Shown here: positions 30,059 to 42,200 of the stretch, piece by piece
How the letters are laid out: each line of letters starts with the position of its first letter
Position numbering within the stretch: the stretch's first letter is position 1
NCBI GenBank assembly: GCA_944472155.2
Contig: OX235277.1
Location: 31,134,804-31,198,803 of the forward strand
From: Trichobilharzia szidati
Taxonomy: Eukaryota > Platyhelminthes > Trematoda > Strigeidida > Schistosomatidae
Reading direction: 5' to 3'
Length of the DNA: 64,000 nt
Translations under genes and position numbers: made by a program
The notes under the pieces: model-generated
Told to the model about the DNA's origin: nothing
Database searches by the model: none
Seen by the model: only the letters and a program-made list of their open reading frames with translations

Positions 30059-32314
30059 TTACGTCCATTGCAAGTGTAACGATTGAACGAACTTCTTCTG
30101 TATGCAGAGTTCAGGACTTAGCAAGTGAATCGCCATTGCTTCTGCAGTTTGAAGAAGTCTGATTCGTACACCTTTAGGGAGACCACCTCTTACTCTGTAG
30201 ACGACTTTGAATTTTGTTTGCGGTGTAGCTTGGTGTCCGGATTCTATCAGATGTTCTAAGATGGAACTGCGGGGGCATCGATTTTCTCCTTTGTAAAACC
30301 ATGTTGGTAAGTGCTCGGTGATACGTTTGGAAAGCGAGCGCTGGGTACGGCCGACATACCTGGCTCCACACGAGCAGGTGAATTGATAAATACACATTGA
30401 TGAGGCCAGCAGCGGTAGCTTATCCTTCACGTTCACATGAATCATAGGTTTTGTGGAGAAGGTTATTCGTAGTTCAGCTGCGAAGAAGGTCTTCTTAAGT
30501 GAGCGCGACAGTCGATTTTTTAGTGTTTCCGCAGATAGATCTCCATTGAACTGGAGGTTCATGTAGAGTAGTTTTTTCTTGACGCTGAGTATGGGCGGCT
30601 TTTCTGGTCTAGGATTCATAGATTTTGCAATAAATCTTTCTGGGTAGCAATTCTCGACGAGGATTCTCTTGAGGTTGTCCAGTTCATCTTCTATGGTGTC
30701 CGGGGTGCAAATTCTGCGAACTCTGTAGCTGAGTGAACGGATGAGGTTTCGTTTGGTGTATAGTGGTACCCAACTGTGAAAGTTAGTCAGCTGTCCGTTC
30801 CACGTCGATTTTCTGTGGATAGATCTTCTCAGTGTTCCATCCTGTTCTCTTCTGGTTAGTTGGACGTCAAGAAAAGATATTGTGGAGTTGGACTCTTTCA
30901 CCATCGTGAACTGAATTGCAGGATGGCAGTTGTTAAACGACTTTAAGATGTCGTCTAGATTTTCTTCGTTGTTGACGATGATGAAGGTGTCGTCGACGTA
31001 TCTTTTATAGATTTCGAAGGTATTGATCATTTTCTTCAGGCATGTGTTTTCGAGTTTCGCCATGAAGAAATCTGCAAGCAAAGGGCCTAGTGGTGAGCCC
31101 ATAGCTATATCATCCTTTTGGAGATATATTTCGTTGTTGAAAGAGAATTGAACATTCAGGGTACACCTCAGTAGGAGTTCTTTAAGATGCTCGGTGGGTA
31201 TACCGATGTTTATTCCTTTGGAGTGAATAAGTTCGCATATATAGCATATTGTTTCAGTCAGTGGAACGTTTGTGAATAGTGATGTGACATCTAATGAAAT
31301 CATTGTCTTGCTGGTTACGTTAATGTTTTCGATTGAGTCAATAAAGTCGAATGAATCTCGAGCTGTGTGGCAGGAAACTTGTTTTCTGATTGGTTCAGGT
31401 AGATCTGCTAACCATTGAACTGTGCGGTGATAGGGTGAATTGGTCATGTCGAGGATCGGTCGGAGAGGGATACCCTTCTTGTGTACTTTCGGGAGTCCGT
31501 AAAGTCGTGGTATATTTGAGCCAGACGGTCTAAGGGATTCGAACATTTCGTTGCTGATGAAGGATTCAGTCTTCAACTTACGAAGGGCGTCCGTTAGTTT
31601 TTGTTCGGTCTGTTCAGTTATGTTTTTCCCGTTGATCGGTTTTGTGAATTTGCATTCATCGGATAGTATAGTCAGCATTTTACTAATATAGTCCTTGCGA
31701 TTCATGATTACGATTCCTCCACCTTTATCAGGACGTAATATCTTAATCTCTTCGTTTTTCATAAGTTCTTTCGGCTCCTTATGGTGCCTCTTCGTTAGGA
31801 TGGACCTTCCGTTGTGTTTGGTATTTATAAACTTGTGACAACAGTCGAGGATTGATGCTTTGAATTGTTGTAGGTTTTCGTCTGATGTAGGTGTGAGATC
31901 GTACGTTTGGTTTATTAGATTTTCGAACTGAACCTGGCATTGTAGCTTGTCAATACTTGGTGGTTTTACGCAGAATTTTGGACCTAGAGATAGTGCCTCT
32001 AGTCAAATAGTACAAATGCATGTTCGCTGATGACTAACTGCAGTTCTAACTGTATATGCTGTATGAGAAGAAGGTGGTGCATTAGAAGGCAATTCATTCG
32101 TGATTTTTTCCCGTCTCCCTCTAGTGTGCATCGCTTTTGATGCATGTATGGTAGCTTTTCCGTTTTGGGTTGGTAACCCCAGCTTGTCACCACTACTGAA
32201 ACCTTGACGCTCGAAGTGCTGTGTTCCACTTGGAACCGAAGGAATAAAAAGTGAATTATTCGAAAGAAATGGAAAAGTTGTTGAGGTTGTCTGAGCTCCG
32301 AGAGCTGCCACCAT
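30059..32314 (-). mobile_element. Penelope-like retroelement, nearly intact RT plus GIY-YIG ORF
   Basis: One reading frame of 752 codons, interrupted only by a TGA at 32003-32005; the next codons LEALSLGPKF match the conserved N-terminal block of Penelope-like polymerases. Going along the protein: ILRPDKGGGIV, LYGLPKVHK, SLDVTSLFTNVPL (first catalytic Asp), AMGSPLGPLLADFF, YKRYVDDTF (catalytic YVDD), SFLDVQL, then the GIY-YIG nuclease with CSCGARYVGRTQRSLSKRITEH, SSILEHLIESGH and a conserved Glu in TAEAMAIHLL. All key residues of both domains are present. These enzymes reverse transcribe element RNA primed at the nick they cut. The first ATG after an upstream stop is at 32314. Likely recently active; non-functional here only because of the TGA, unless read through. 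Confidence 0.9.
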
Positions 32315-33185
32315 CTGATGTCCTACAGATCACAAGACACTGTTTTTTTAAGCCTAAAGATGAATGTCATTGAATATTTATTTTTTAGAATTAATAAAGA
32401 AATTTAACGCTTTCCACAAAATACATTTAGTCAATTTGTAAACTAAACATTTCAGCGTAAAAGTTGACCACTTTTTCTGTTGAAAACTTTAATCTAATTA
32501 TTTGACCTGTATTACACCCCACATAGCGCCAAGAAAAGTGTAGGTAAAACCATCAAGGGTTCTATATTAGATCACCTCGTTCAAACAGACCATTATTATT
32601 ATTATCTATGGAATAGTGAATAAATTGCCAAAGGTCTCTTATTCCCTAACATTTCAGATATAGAACTTACCTAAATACAAAAAGTCATCTTCAAATTAGA
32701 AAATATTAAAACCTACTGTGATAATGAATCATATAACCAAGTTAATACAGTTTCAGAATGCTTAATTTTGTCTTAATTTAAGTATAAACTATCAGCCGTA
32801 AATTTCGCTTGGACACATCAGTATTAGTATATCTTAGGCAAGATGAACCTTTATTCATCTGAAATCAGTCTAGAATTCTGCTGCATTAAGCGTAAAGGCC
32901 GAGATTCAGATTTTCAACACTAGTGGTAATTTGAATGAATGCACAAATATGAATGAATGCAACTTTAGTAAACTAGTCAAGTAATCATTGTCACGCTTGA
33001 TGAACTCGTTGATCAATACTCAGCAGTTCAACTTTTCCTTCAAATCTAAGTATCATGGTTTCAATTACGAACTTTCTAAAACACCTATTAATCGAGTCAG
33101 TCTTCAATACTGAACATGACTGACCTAGGGAGCATTGTATTAAATTGGTATAATTTTAAGTTGAAAATTTCTAAACTTGTAAGAT
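32315..33185. other. Intergenic, with a small RTE-like remnant
   Basis: Bases 32830-32935 (+) read ACCTTTATTCATCTGAAATCAG...GATTTTCAACACTAGTGG, matching the C-terminal coding block of the RTE-like copies (compare 22065-22150). An ATTATTATTATT stretch lies near 32590. Otherwise featureless. Confidence 0.45.
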
Positions 33186-33189
33186 TCAA

Positions 33190-33410
33190 TCACCCTAAAA
33201 GTAGTTAGAGTTCGATCCCCAGTTAAATCACTTCTAAACCTAGCTTAGCCAGTAGTAAGCACAGTAAGGTAGGATGGTTGGGTGTGTGAGGAAAGCAATC
33301 CTACTACTACGTAAAAGAATAAACACCAATGCCACTGGAACTTGAAAGCAAGAAATCTGAAGGCCCATATTCCAATTGGAATGCAAAGGAATAAAATAAA
33401 TACAATAACA
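33190..33410 (+). mobile_element. SINE family B
   Basis: B-box-like GAGTTCGATCCCC, body AGTAGTAAGCACAG, GGTTGGGTGTGTGAGG, and the shared end GAAGGCCCATATTCCAATTGGAATGCAAAGG, then AATAAAATAAA. Confidence 0.7.
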
Positions 33411-34305
33411 AAAAATACCCATGGTGTTTTATGAAACACTTCAGTTATTTGTCAGCTGTCATAAGAAAAGGCTTCGATTAAGGTAGAAGAGAAGTAATAA
33501 ATTTTTAAGGCTTGTCAAACACTACAGAGAGGTACACACACACACACACACAGAAAACTGTCATTATCATTATTTGAGTAGAACTACTGAAATTTTACCA
33601 AACCTAACTACTACTACTAATCTACTACTATTTTCAAGTAGAAAATGAGTAGTATGAATCACATGTTGCCTAAATGTGAGTTATTGTTTACCAACTAGTC
33701 AGTTTTCTCTTGAAATAAGATTTAAATTCTTTCTCTTCTCTATCTTATGTGCATATGCATAAACTGCAATGAAAAATCTTTAGTTATTTAAGCACATAAA
33801 ATAGATGTTCTGGTTGCCTAAATCTGTAGAGAACACGTCAACCTTAACAGAAACGCCATACATTCGCACACACACACACCCATACATACATACACCCACC
33901 CACATCATGTACACATTTTACTCGCACACACATACACATATGGTGGTACATAATGATGCGTTTACACATGAAAGTATGTAAAATGCTTTTTCTGCATAAC
34001 TATTCACATCTTTCTATTTTTATCATTGTAATTATTATTTTTATTGTTGTTTCACAATCAATGACCCTCCCAAAATTGATTGATTAATCAGGTCTATTCA
34101 TATACAGAAGTGAGAACATATACATATATATATGCGAAACGAAAAGTTTGAGAATGTAATAAAAACGGATTGCACAAAGGTAGGTCGAATAACCGGTTTT
34201 TTCTGCCCTCATTTTGGATGTCGTGATTCAAAAGGAAACTACTATTTTAGTCTAAAATGCATGATGTTGATTCAGTGAAGTTTTAAGATGGGAAACTGTT
34301 TATTT
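33411..34305. other. Microsatellite-rich intergenic DNA
   Basis: CA repeats at 33533-33552 and 33866-33880, CATACATACA at 33882-33895, ACACACATACACATA at 33922-33940 and a TATACATATATATA stretch near 34118. No gene. Confidence 0.6.
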
Positions 34306-34309
34306 TGAG

Positions 34310-34520
34310 TTAGTTTATAGGGATTTTAACTGTTTGACGTTTGATCGTAGATTGATATCAATTAGAGAATCATTAGTGAAAACCACCAAGGACTACTGGA
34401 CAGCACTCACTGATGATCTTACCCATCAAGGAGCGAATCCAGAACCTTCAGATTACGAAGCAAAGCTCGGTGACCATTTAGCCAATTGGGCTGGAATTCG
34501 ATGAACCGTGGATAATAATT
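34310..34520 (-). mobile_element. Hammerhead-type SINE, degenerate
   Basis: Minus-orientation copy: TCAATTAGAGAATCATTAGTGAAAACCA and AGGACTACTGGACAGC are the conserved 3' blocks. The ribozyme region (CACTGATGATCTTACCC) has lost its core. The B-box region is GAGCGAATCC. Confidence 0.55.
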
Positions 34521-35149
34521 TCTAACAATTCACGATCTTTCTAGAGCGACTGCAAAACTGATGTCATTGGCCAGTGTTTGTCTTCACACCTGACCTTGTG
34601 GAATGTGATTATCTTATTGCATTTCATACACTTTAATAATATTTTGTGTGTCTGTGTGTGATTATTCACAGCTGAGATATAGAAAATGTCGTCCGGATGT
34701 CACCACTTCTGTCAGACGAGATGTATAAACTATTCATTCATGTAAGGATGACTATACTGTTTCATTAACGGTAAAAGTCACTGGCTATTTAACATAATAG
34801 ATGTAACAATTTACACTCTTTGATATAATCATAATTCAAGGGAGGATATAGTGAAAATATAAAGTATGGAGCAAATGAAGAGAAAAATTAATGCGGTCAC
34901 TAATTTCTATTGCCTAAAGCGACTTAAACATACTTCATACATATCTGTTCATCGACCACATTAGGTAGCGTTAGGGAGAAAGAAACTGAAGTGTTACCTA
35001 ACTGAAATATGCTATCTATCCGCGAAATCACGACGTTTGATGTGAAGCAGAGCTTAGCTTGTCTACTTTAGAACACTGATGCAACAAGTGTTTAGAGACT
35101 TGAGGCAACGTGGCGGTTAATCAGTTTCAGTGACGATGATTCATTTTGA
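34521..35149. other. Intergenic, nothing recognised
   Basis: No coding signal, no matching repeat. Confidence 0.35.
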
Positions 35150-35300
35150 AATTAATTCAGTTTAATTACGAAAGTCGACTAACAATAGGCAAAGAATCAC
35201 TGAAAACCAGTAGGTTCTGGATAACTTTTTCGCCCTATCTTTGGACCATTCAGTACTGCGCAACCAAGATGCCAACAGATATTATAGCCAACATCTGAAA
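35150..35300 (-). mobile_element. Hammerhead-type SINE, degenerate
   Basis: AGGCAAAGAATCACTGAAAACCAGTAGG..., then TTTTTCGCCCTATCTTTGGACC in the ribozyme position. Core lost. Confidence 0.5.
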
Positions 35301-35439
35301 GTTATTCAGTGAGGATATTCCTATTCATCACTGGATCGTACATGATAAACAACTTTCTGCTCATTACTTCAAGATAACTAATTCACTACAATAGATTTTT
35401 GTGTTATCAGTTAAAAAATTAATTGCGCTTAACCTATCA

Positions 35440-35690
35440 GACTATGCAGTTCTGTATCCACAGAATACTCACCAAAAGTGATCGTGTCCCAAGGTCCGAT
35501 TCCCGGTCGACTAACCCATAAGCCTTACATAGTGCATAGTAAGTCTGGGAAAGAGGGGAGGTTGGACGTGAGACCTCGTGACAAAGACAACACTATACCG
35601 CTGAAACCTGAAGTTTTCAAGACCTGAGTCCTATGGCCCACTCGTAAGCAGAGGGGTGAAGAAAACATTCACAGAAGCTAGAAATATCTG
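35440..35690 (+). mobile_element. SINE family B
   Basis: Head CCACAGAATACTCACC..., B box GGTCCGATTCCCGG, body CATAGTAAGTCTGGG, the shared end CTGAGTCCTATGGCCCACTCG, then GGGGTGAAGAAAAC. Confidence 0.65.
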
Positions 35691-38600
35691 TTTACTTATT
35701 ATCTACAAACCAAATAATTGATACTAAGCTATTTTTCTCTCACTGTATCCAGTATATCAAGATGAGGATTATCAATAATACACATATTTAGTCATTGACC
35801 TTATTTTAACCATCATGAAAACATCTAACACCATTCAGTAAGAATACTTTTAATCTATACATGAAGAACAACAAGTCAATGGGGAAACATTTCCCCAACC
35901 GATAAAATCTTCATAGTTGTATTTATATTTACTAAAACGGTATGACAGACAATTATTGATTTATACAAACTCTGATCAGGATTTGATGGAATAGTTCGCA
36001 CAAATATTGATCTTCTTCATCTTTGGTGAACTACCATTCCATTAATCTTACTTAAGAAATCGATATTATGAAAAGAAAACAATATTGTTAGTGATGACTA
36101 CTCCAGAATATTCTCTCTCTCTCTCTATATATATATATATAAACACATATAATTGTAGAGCCATAAAAGGAATTTATCGAAAAGGATATTCTTTGCTTAA
36201 TTTTTTCGTTTTTTTCTAGATGTCTGAGTGAATATTTTCACCTTAGTGAAATAATTGTGTTCTCTGAGTTGGTTGATTTAATTGCGATACTTTTGTCGTC
36301 CTTCTAGACAATATCTTCATCTGAGCTTTTAGTATAAAACGAACTTATTTGAATTCTCCATGACTGATGTAATTGTATCTCCTAGCAACTATTGTCGTGA
36401 CTGGTTGTTAATTTACGTCTCTGTTAATCATTTATATTACTGACTTGGAATTCGAACTTTCTTGTTATGTGATTCACTTTTTATTAGTTGGTAAATTTGG
36501 TCTATAGTAATGCATTTGTTAATCGCTGGCTGATTCACTTGAGTACCAGGCTTGTAGGAATTTCCTGATGGCATTTTCTTAACTTTTATCTCACAGTGAT
36601 TAGATAATACAGTGTTTGGGTTTATAATAAATTGTCAAGCTCAGATTAAAACATACATTTATTTATAGCTCAGCATGGTATTGATAATAAAATTAATAGT
36701 ACAAATAAAGATGATATTAACAGTTATCCAGTGTCACCGGGATAGGAAACTGTTCTAAGCAAGCTCATGACCGTCTTCTTGAAAATCGTCAAACGTGGTT
36801 AGGAAAATGAATCATAACGTCAATTAGGCGTCTCATGTGAGTACACCCGGTGGATATGGTTATTGCATATTTTATTCTAAGTTCCACAATTCACTATAAA
36901 ACCAAACACTGTATTACCTAATCGCTATGAGGTGAAAGTTATTTTCCCTTCTACCCTTACATGTTTACACATTCTATTTACATATTCATAGCTGGTGACT
37001 ACCAAGATTATATGAACACCTACGTGAATTTATCCTTGTGGTTATTTATCATGATCACCTGGATTATTATCCAGTAATTCATATACCTAATCTGTAATCC
37101 TATTAAGCACATTTGTTTCAGAGGTCTATGATTAATATTTCATTATGTGATTGTAAAGCCTGAGAAGAAATTACCGAAAATACGTATTTACTTGAATTTT
37201 GTCCTAAACTCCGAAATAATTATTTAATAATATCTGAAAGTCGATTCTTATGATGTGATTTACTCGTTATATAGAAATTATCCAGTAAATATATCTTAAG
37301 TAGCGATGATCTTTTCGAACTGCGGGGGATCTTTTTTCTCCTCTTGAAAACCATGTCGGTCATTACAATGGTTGCCTTCACCATACTTTGGAATCAACTA
37401 GATTCTGTTTGCAGTTTACATAGCTCGAGGTGAAATTCCACTAAAGTTTTGCTTGAAAACCGAAACTATTCATTTTATAGTAGATGCTCTGCTTGATACC
37501 ATTAACAGAAATCAAGAGAGCAAGGACAAATGCACAGCTCTATCTACTACTGATTGACTGATATGATTGGATAATTGGATTCCACTTACATTACCGACTG
37601 CTAGTGCTTGTTGTATTTTCTAATATTAGTTGCACATTTCAACGAATTATATTTTCTGTTCCCCGGTTCAATTGAATTCTGATTGTATTTAAAAAATTTA
37701 GCTTTCGAGTTCCTTTAAATTAACTACCTAGTTCATCTTCATTTTCTATTTTACAAACGACGAAATGAAAATAGCACACCTATTTTTCTGATTTCAAACA
37801 CGAATTGAAGTATGTGTAATTTATCCTGAGAAATATAATTTAACCGTATATATAATTCTACCCCTCTAAAGCTCGAAGAAACCATATGTTAATAATTTTT
37901 CAGTTGTGCACTGAAAAAGACTGTGAGCTTTAAATCATTACATTTTGTATAACCAGTAGTTTGTTTATAAGGTCAGATAATAAATAGTCATTTAAATACT
38001 CATAATTTTGTGATATTTTATACCCCTTGGATATGGGTCGTTATTTCTTTTATCTGCGTGGTTATTTATTACGGTGTAGTAAACGTATATCGTAAAACTA
38101 TGATACCTAATATTCATCTAAAAAATAGTTACTCTGTAGTTCTATAGGCTCTACTGGTGGCCCCTCGATATTCCTAGATTAAAGACTCGCAGTTGCCTGT
38201 TTGGTGGTGGCTAGCAGCGTCGAATTCAGGATGCGCATTTCTTCCTTTTTGAGAGTCGTCAGCTTCAGAACCACCAGCATGTTTCATTGCATCCTTTACT
38301 ATGGACGTAGAATCTTCAAGTAAATCAATGATCGGTCATGTATTATCTGAAGCTATATTATTCTATCCAAAGCACCCTATAATAAATAACCTATTATGTG
38401 TCTTCTCCTCCCTTTCTTTAAAAAAATCCCTGGTGATAGGTTGAATCCTATTTGGAAACAAATGTGAGTACATATTGCTATTCAGAGATGTAATAGGATA
38501 ATTAATAAAACATCATGAAATTCAGTAAATAAGAAACATCTGGATGCATAGAAAATTAGACAACCCATTGACATACGCAGACCACCAAGAGTCCAAGAGT

Positions 38601-38779
38601 ATGTACAGCTGATTAATATATGAGAAATAACACCAGTTCAGTGAATATAAGTCTACAACACACTATTTCGTATCCTAGTGACACCGGGAGATGTAATAGG
38701 TAGGTAATTCCGGTTGAGGAATTAATGTAAATTTTTAGTCTAATTGCTATTCAAGCCACATGTGAAAATCGTTGGACCC
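35691..38779. other. Intergenic region with scattered repeat remnants
   Basis: CT/TA microsatellite at 36113-36140. Half-copy of the 51.6-kb hairpin at 36245-36320. Possible Penelope GIY-YIG remnant at 37315-37365 (minus), whose CTGCGGGGGATCTTTTTTCTCC corresponds to GENRCPRSS in the intact element. The rest is AT-rich with no gene. Confidence 0.5.
36245..36320 (+). repeat. Diverged half-copy of the 51.6-kb hairpin element
   Basis: GTGTTCTCTGAG.TGGTTGATTTA..., TTTTGTCGTCCTTCTAGACAA and TATCTTCATCTGAGC align with the left arm of the hairpin at 51600-51670 with scattered substitutions. No second arm follows. Confidence 0.6.
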
Positions 38780-39010
38780 TGAACCAGGCTTTAATTTTTT
38801 TTCTGTTTTCCACCCTTTGAGTTTCAGCGGAAACATAATGCTCCAAACTTTTAAGTTTCAGTAACAATGTTGTTTTTGCAGGACATGGGTGCTAACCTCA
38901 CCTTGCCTAACCTTCCTTCTTTTCTGGGCTTACTACCAGCTTGGCAAAGTTAATTAGTGTATCTATGAGGAATCGAAACCAGATCATGTGCGATGCTAAC
39001 GATCACTCTA
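38780..39010 (-). mobile_element. SINE family B
   Basis: Minus orientation: head near 39005 (TTCTAGAGTGATCGTTAGC), B-box-like GGTTTCGATTCC, TACTACCAGCTTGG (compare 59520-59540), the end TTCAGCGGAAACATAATG, and a T-rich tail at 38793. It ends 145 bp before the PREP start codon. Confidence 0.6.
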
Positions 39011-39154
39011 GAAATGCATCGTCGACTTCTTAAACTCTTGTTATATAAAAAAGAATCATTCACAGAAATGAATTTGAGTTATCTAATCATCTGGGATCAT
39101 ATCCCTCTAAAAGCAAAATTTTTCCTGAATTTTAGTTTACTTCATTTACGAAAA

Positions 39155-39232
39155 ATGACGACTTTACGGAAATTCAACTATCCAATAATAACAAAGTGTG
39201 ACTTGTGGAAAGAGAACTATTTTGGAAAAGAG
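39155..39232 (+). CDS. PREP: PREP exon 1
   Basis: 26 codons, [20 protein letters not shown]..., ending in phase 0 at GTAAGT. Aligns with the FQYPDVYRDE...DYHG start of mammalian prolyl oligopeptidase. Confidence 0.85.
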
Positions 39233-42200
39233 GTAAGTTCCGTCGAAAACAGTCAGTCACACACGTATTCACATACCCAGTGTACTGATTCAGCGGGATA
39301 TGAAAAATGTTCATTAATATACGGTTCACAGTATCCAGTATCTTCAGATTTTAACCTGTTCTGTGTATTTATAATTCACTTGAAGAACGAACGTTTAAGT
39401 ACCCAAAAATAATATTTTTGAAAGAAAAATTAAACTCTCAGAAATATTCACATCATGGCATGCATCAGACCTGATTACTATAATCTGATCTAATCATTAA
39501 ATAATGTTCTTTCTTTTCAGTATTGTCTACCTTTTTTATGCATGACTATAGACTCTCTACAAGTAATTCATAAACTTTGAAAGGGTATCATATCACTTAC
39601 TACATACCTTTCAGTTGTTCAATTTAGAAAACCTGACTTTATATGCAAATATATATATATATATATACGACTAGGTATCTTATACAGTGTTTCATCTAAT
39701 TTATTTTCACTTTACTCCTTAAGAAACAAACCGATATCTTCTTATTTCAGGACTTAGAATGCTTACCATGTGAAGGCATCATTCAAAACTGTCCGCATAA
39801 ACGACCTGCTACGCCAAAATGAACCTGTTTTTGACTTTAAATCATAGGAATGCAGCTCCTGACACGACTTCACTGTCTTGCGGATCAGACTTCAAGTTAT
39901 AAGCTCGCAAAGGGGGGTGAGTGGTCCCTTAAAACAACCACCTGCTTAGGTGGGAGCATCCGGACAGCATTCCCGCCCTCACTCAAACTATGAGATTGTG
40001 TATGGCTCATCTCTTGGTGCTCATAATGTATCAAGTTTGTATTTTAATAATAATAACAATTATATGATCATACAAAGGAATCAAGGGAAGTGTGAGTTTA
40101 AAAAATTCAGTCCCTCCCCTGTTACAAATGAGACTCGAATGCAGCAGCCACCATCGTAAGCAACGCACAAATGTCAACTAAATTAGTAGAAAAACATGAC
40201 TGGATCTTTTGTATGATTTATTTTTTAAGTAACATTGCTGGAGTTTCTGATTTTCATGCTGCTGCTTATTCCTTGAATCCTTCTCCAGACAAAAGATGTT
40301 ACTTCTCCACCTCGATTTAGCCGTAATTATCATCTTTTCGTTACTTATTTAGCATTTTGAGTCAATTCAGTGGTTATAATGATAGTATACACCACTGACT
40401 GAGTCTTATGAGAAGTTGGGAGACACCCACATCAACTATTAGTGCTTGTTAGTCATACTGAATGGATATCTAAACACCGGAGAGTCATTTTACTTGTTTA
40501 CAGCCAAGCTCGTCATGAGTGTGTACCCAGTTCAACTTAGCTCAAATAACCTTATCAGCTCGAACCGCCTAAATCTTGACAAGCTAAGTGGGTGAACTGG
40601 TAATTTACACTGAATCATATTCATCATTTGCACTTCTTAATTTAAAGTTACACATATCATGAATTCTACCAATAAGTAAATTCACACTTCCGTTTCCTTT
40701 ATCAATTTGATTTCCCCATTAAGGTACATGATCCCTATCGATGGTTAGAAAATGAATACTCGACAGAAGTACAACAATTTCTCAGATCACAAATGAATTT
40801 ATCAGAAGATTTTCTTAAAAGATGTCCATATAAAGAGGAATTTTACAGTTAGTAAGTTTAAATATGGGATTTAAAGCGAATTTGATTAATTTCAATTATT
40901 GAATTTCGTCACAAACCAACGTAAGTTAGAGAGATCGTAGGAAGTCTCGGAGCACTGGAAAGCTGTTTCGTCAAGGTCCAAGGCTTTTCAGTGTCGTCCA
41001 GCATCTTGGAGGTTACTGGATGGATGTCCTGAAGCTGTTGTAGCCCAAAATTTCAAGATAAAGGGAATGGTCATGGATGGCATTGGTTGGCGATATCACT
41101 ATATCACCAAATGACAAAGTCACAATTCATGCATCGTTGAATTCCAAGCGAAGTGGTTGAATCTTCAATGGGCCTGGTCCTGTAAATTAGAGGTACACGT
41201 TTCGATCCTTGTTGGGTGGAATCGTGGGTACCGACTGATGAAGACTCCCAAGGTGGGACAAAACATTTATCTAGTGTACCCTCTTTTCTAATTTGCTCTA
41301 TAAATGATGTTGGTTGGTGACGAAGTCTAATAAATGCAGTTAGTAAATTACTTTGGATTAAATAAATATTTATCATCATACTCCTTTCTCTCTCTCTCTT
41401 TTCTTTTGAATCAATATTCATTAGTTTACAGTCACTGTGTGAATTCGATCAGTTCACTTGTCCAGTAATTCGTGGTTCCAATTATTTTTATTGTTTTAAA
41501 CCACCACATTCGAGAAATGTGTAAGTTTTGAAATATCACACAAAAAACATTATACCCAAATAACCTATACTCAATTAATATAGCGTTCTAGAAGTTATAC
41601 GTGAGAAAACAAATTTCCCAGAAATTGTCTTGGATTCTACATGTGTTGGCTTAGATAATTCTGAAAAGGTGACCGCATTTAACATCTCCAACTGTGGAAC
41701 ATACTTATGCTATGAGGTTGTAAATTCATCTGTAGGATGGTATAAATTGAATGTAAGTTATCAGTACGAATGTATGCGTATGTGTCTACCTTTATTTGAT
41801 GTCTTGATTTCTATTTATTGTGTGAACATTTTCTGAACACGTGTGAAATGAACATTCCCTGATTTGAAAATATAAAACATCTCTGCAGTAAAAAATAAGA
41901 ATAGATGGACAAATTATCAAATCAGCTATGTATATTCTTTTAATCAAACTCAAATTTAAAAAAAAACTCGCTGTAGATTTCCTCACGGACCAATATCAGT
42001 TACAGAGTTCATTGAAAACCAGCCAGTGCTGAATAAATGTTTCGCTCTAGCTTACGACTCTTCAGCAATGCAACCTCTAGGTCACGATACCAGGCCTGCA
42101 TACTTACTATTAAATCACTTCAGCTGGAATTATATAACCGTTGAATTCCAGCTTTGTAGGTTCGTGAGATTAGCATCAATGCACACCACTGCCTTCGATG

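Noticed and set aside
41104..41421. 105-codon minus-strand open frame
   Set aside because: Antisense of a hammerhead SINE in PREP intron 2.
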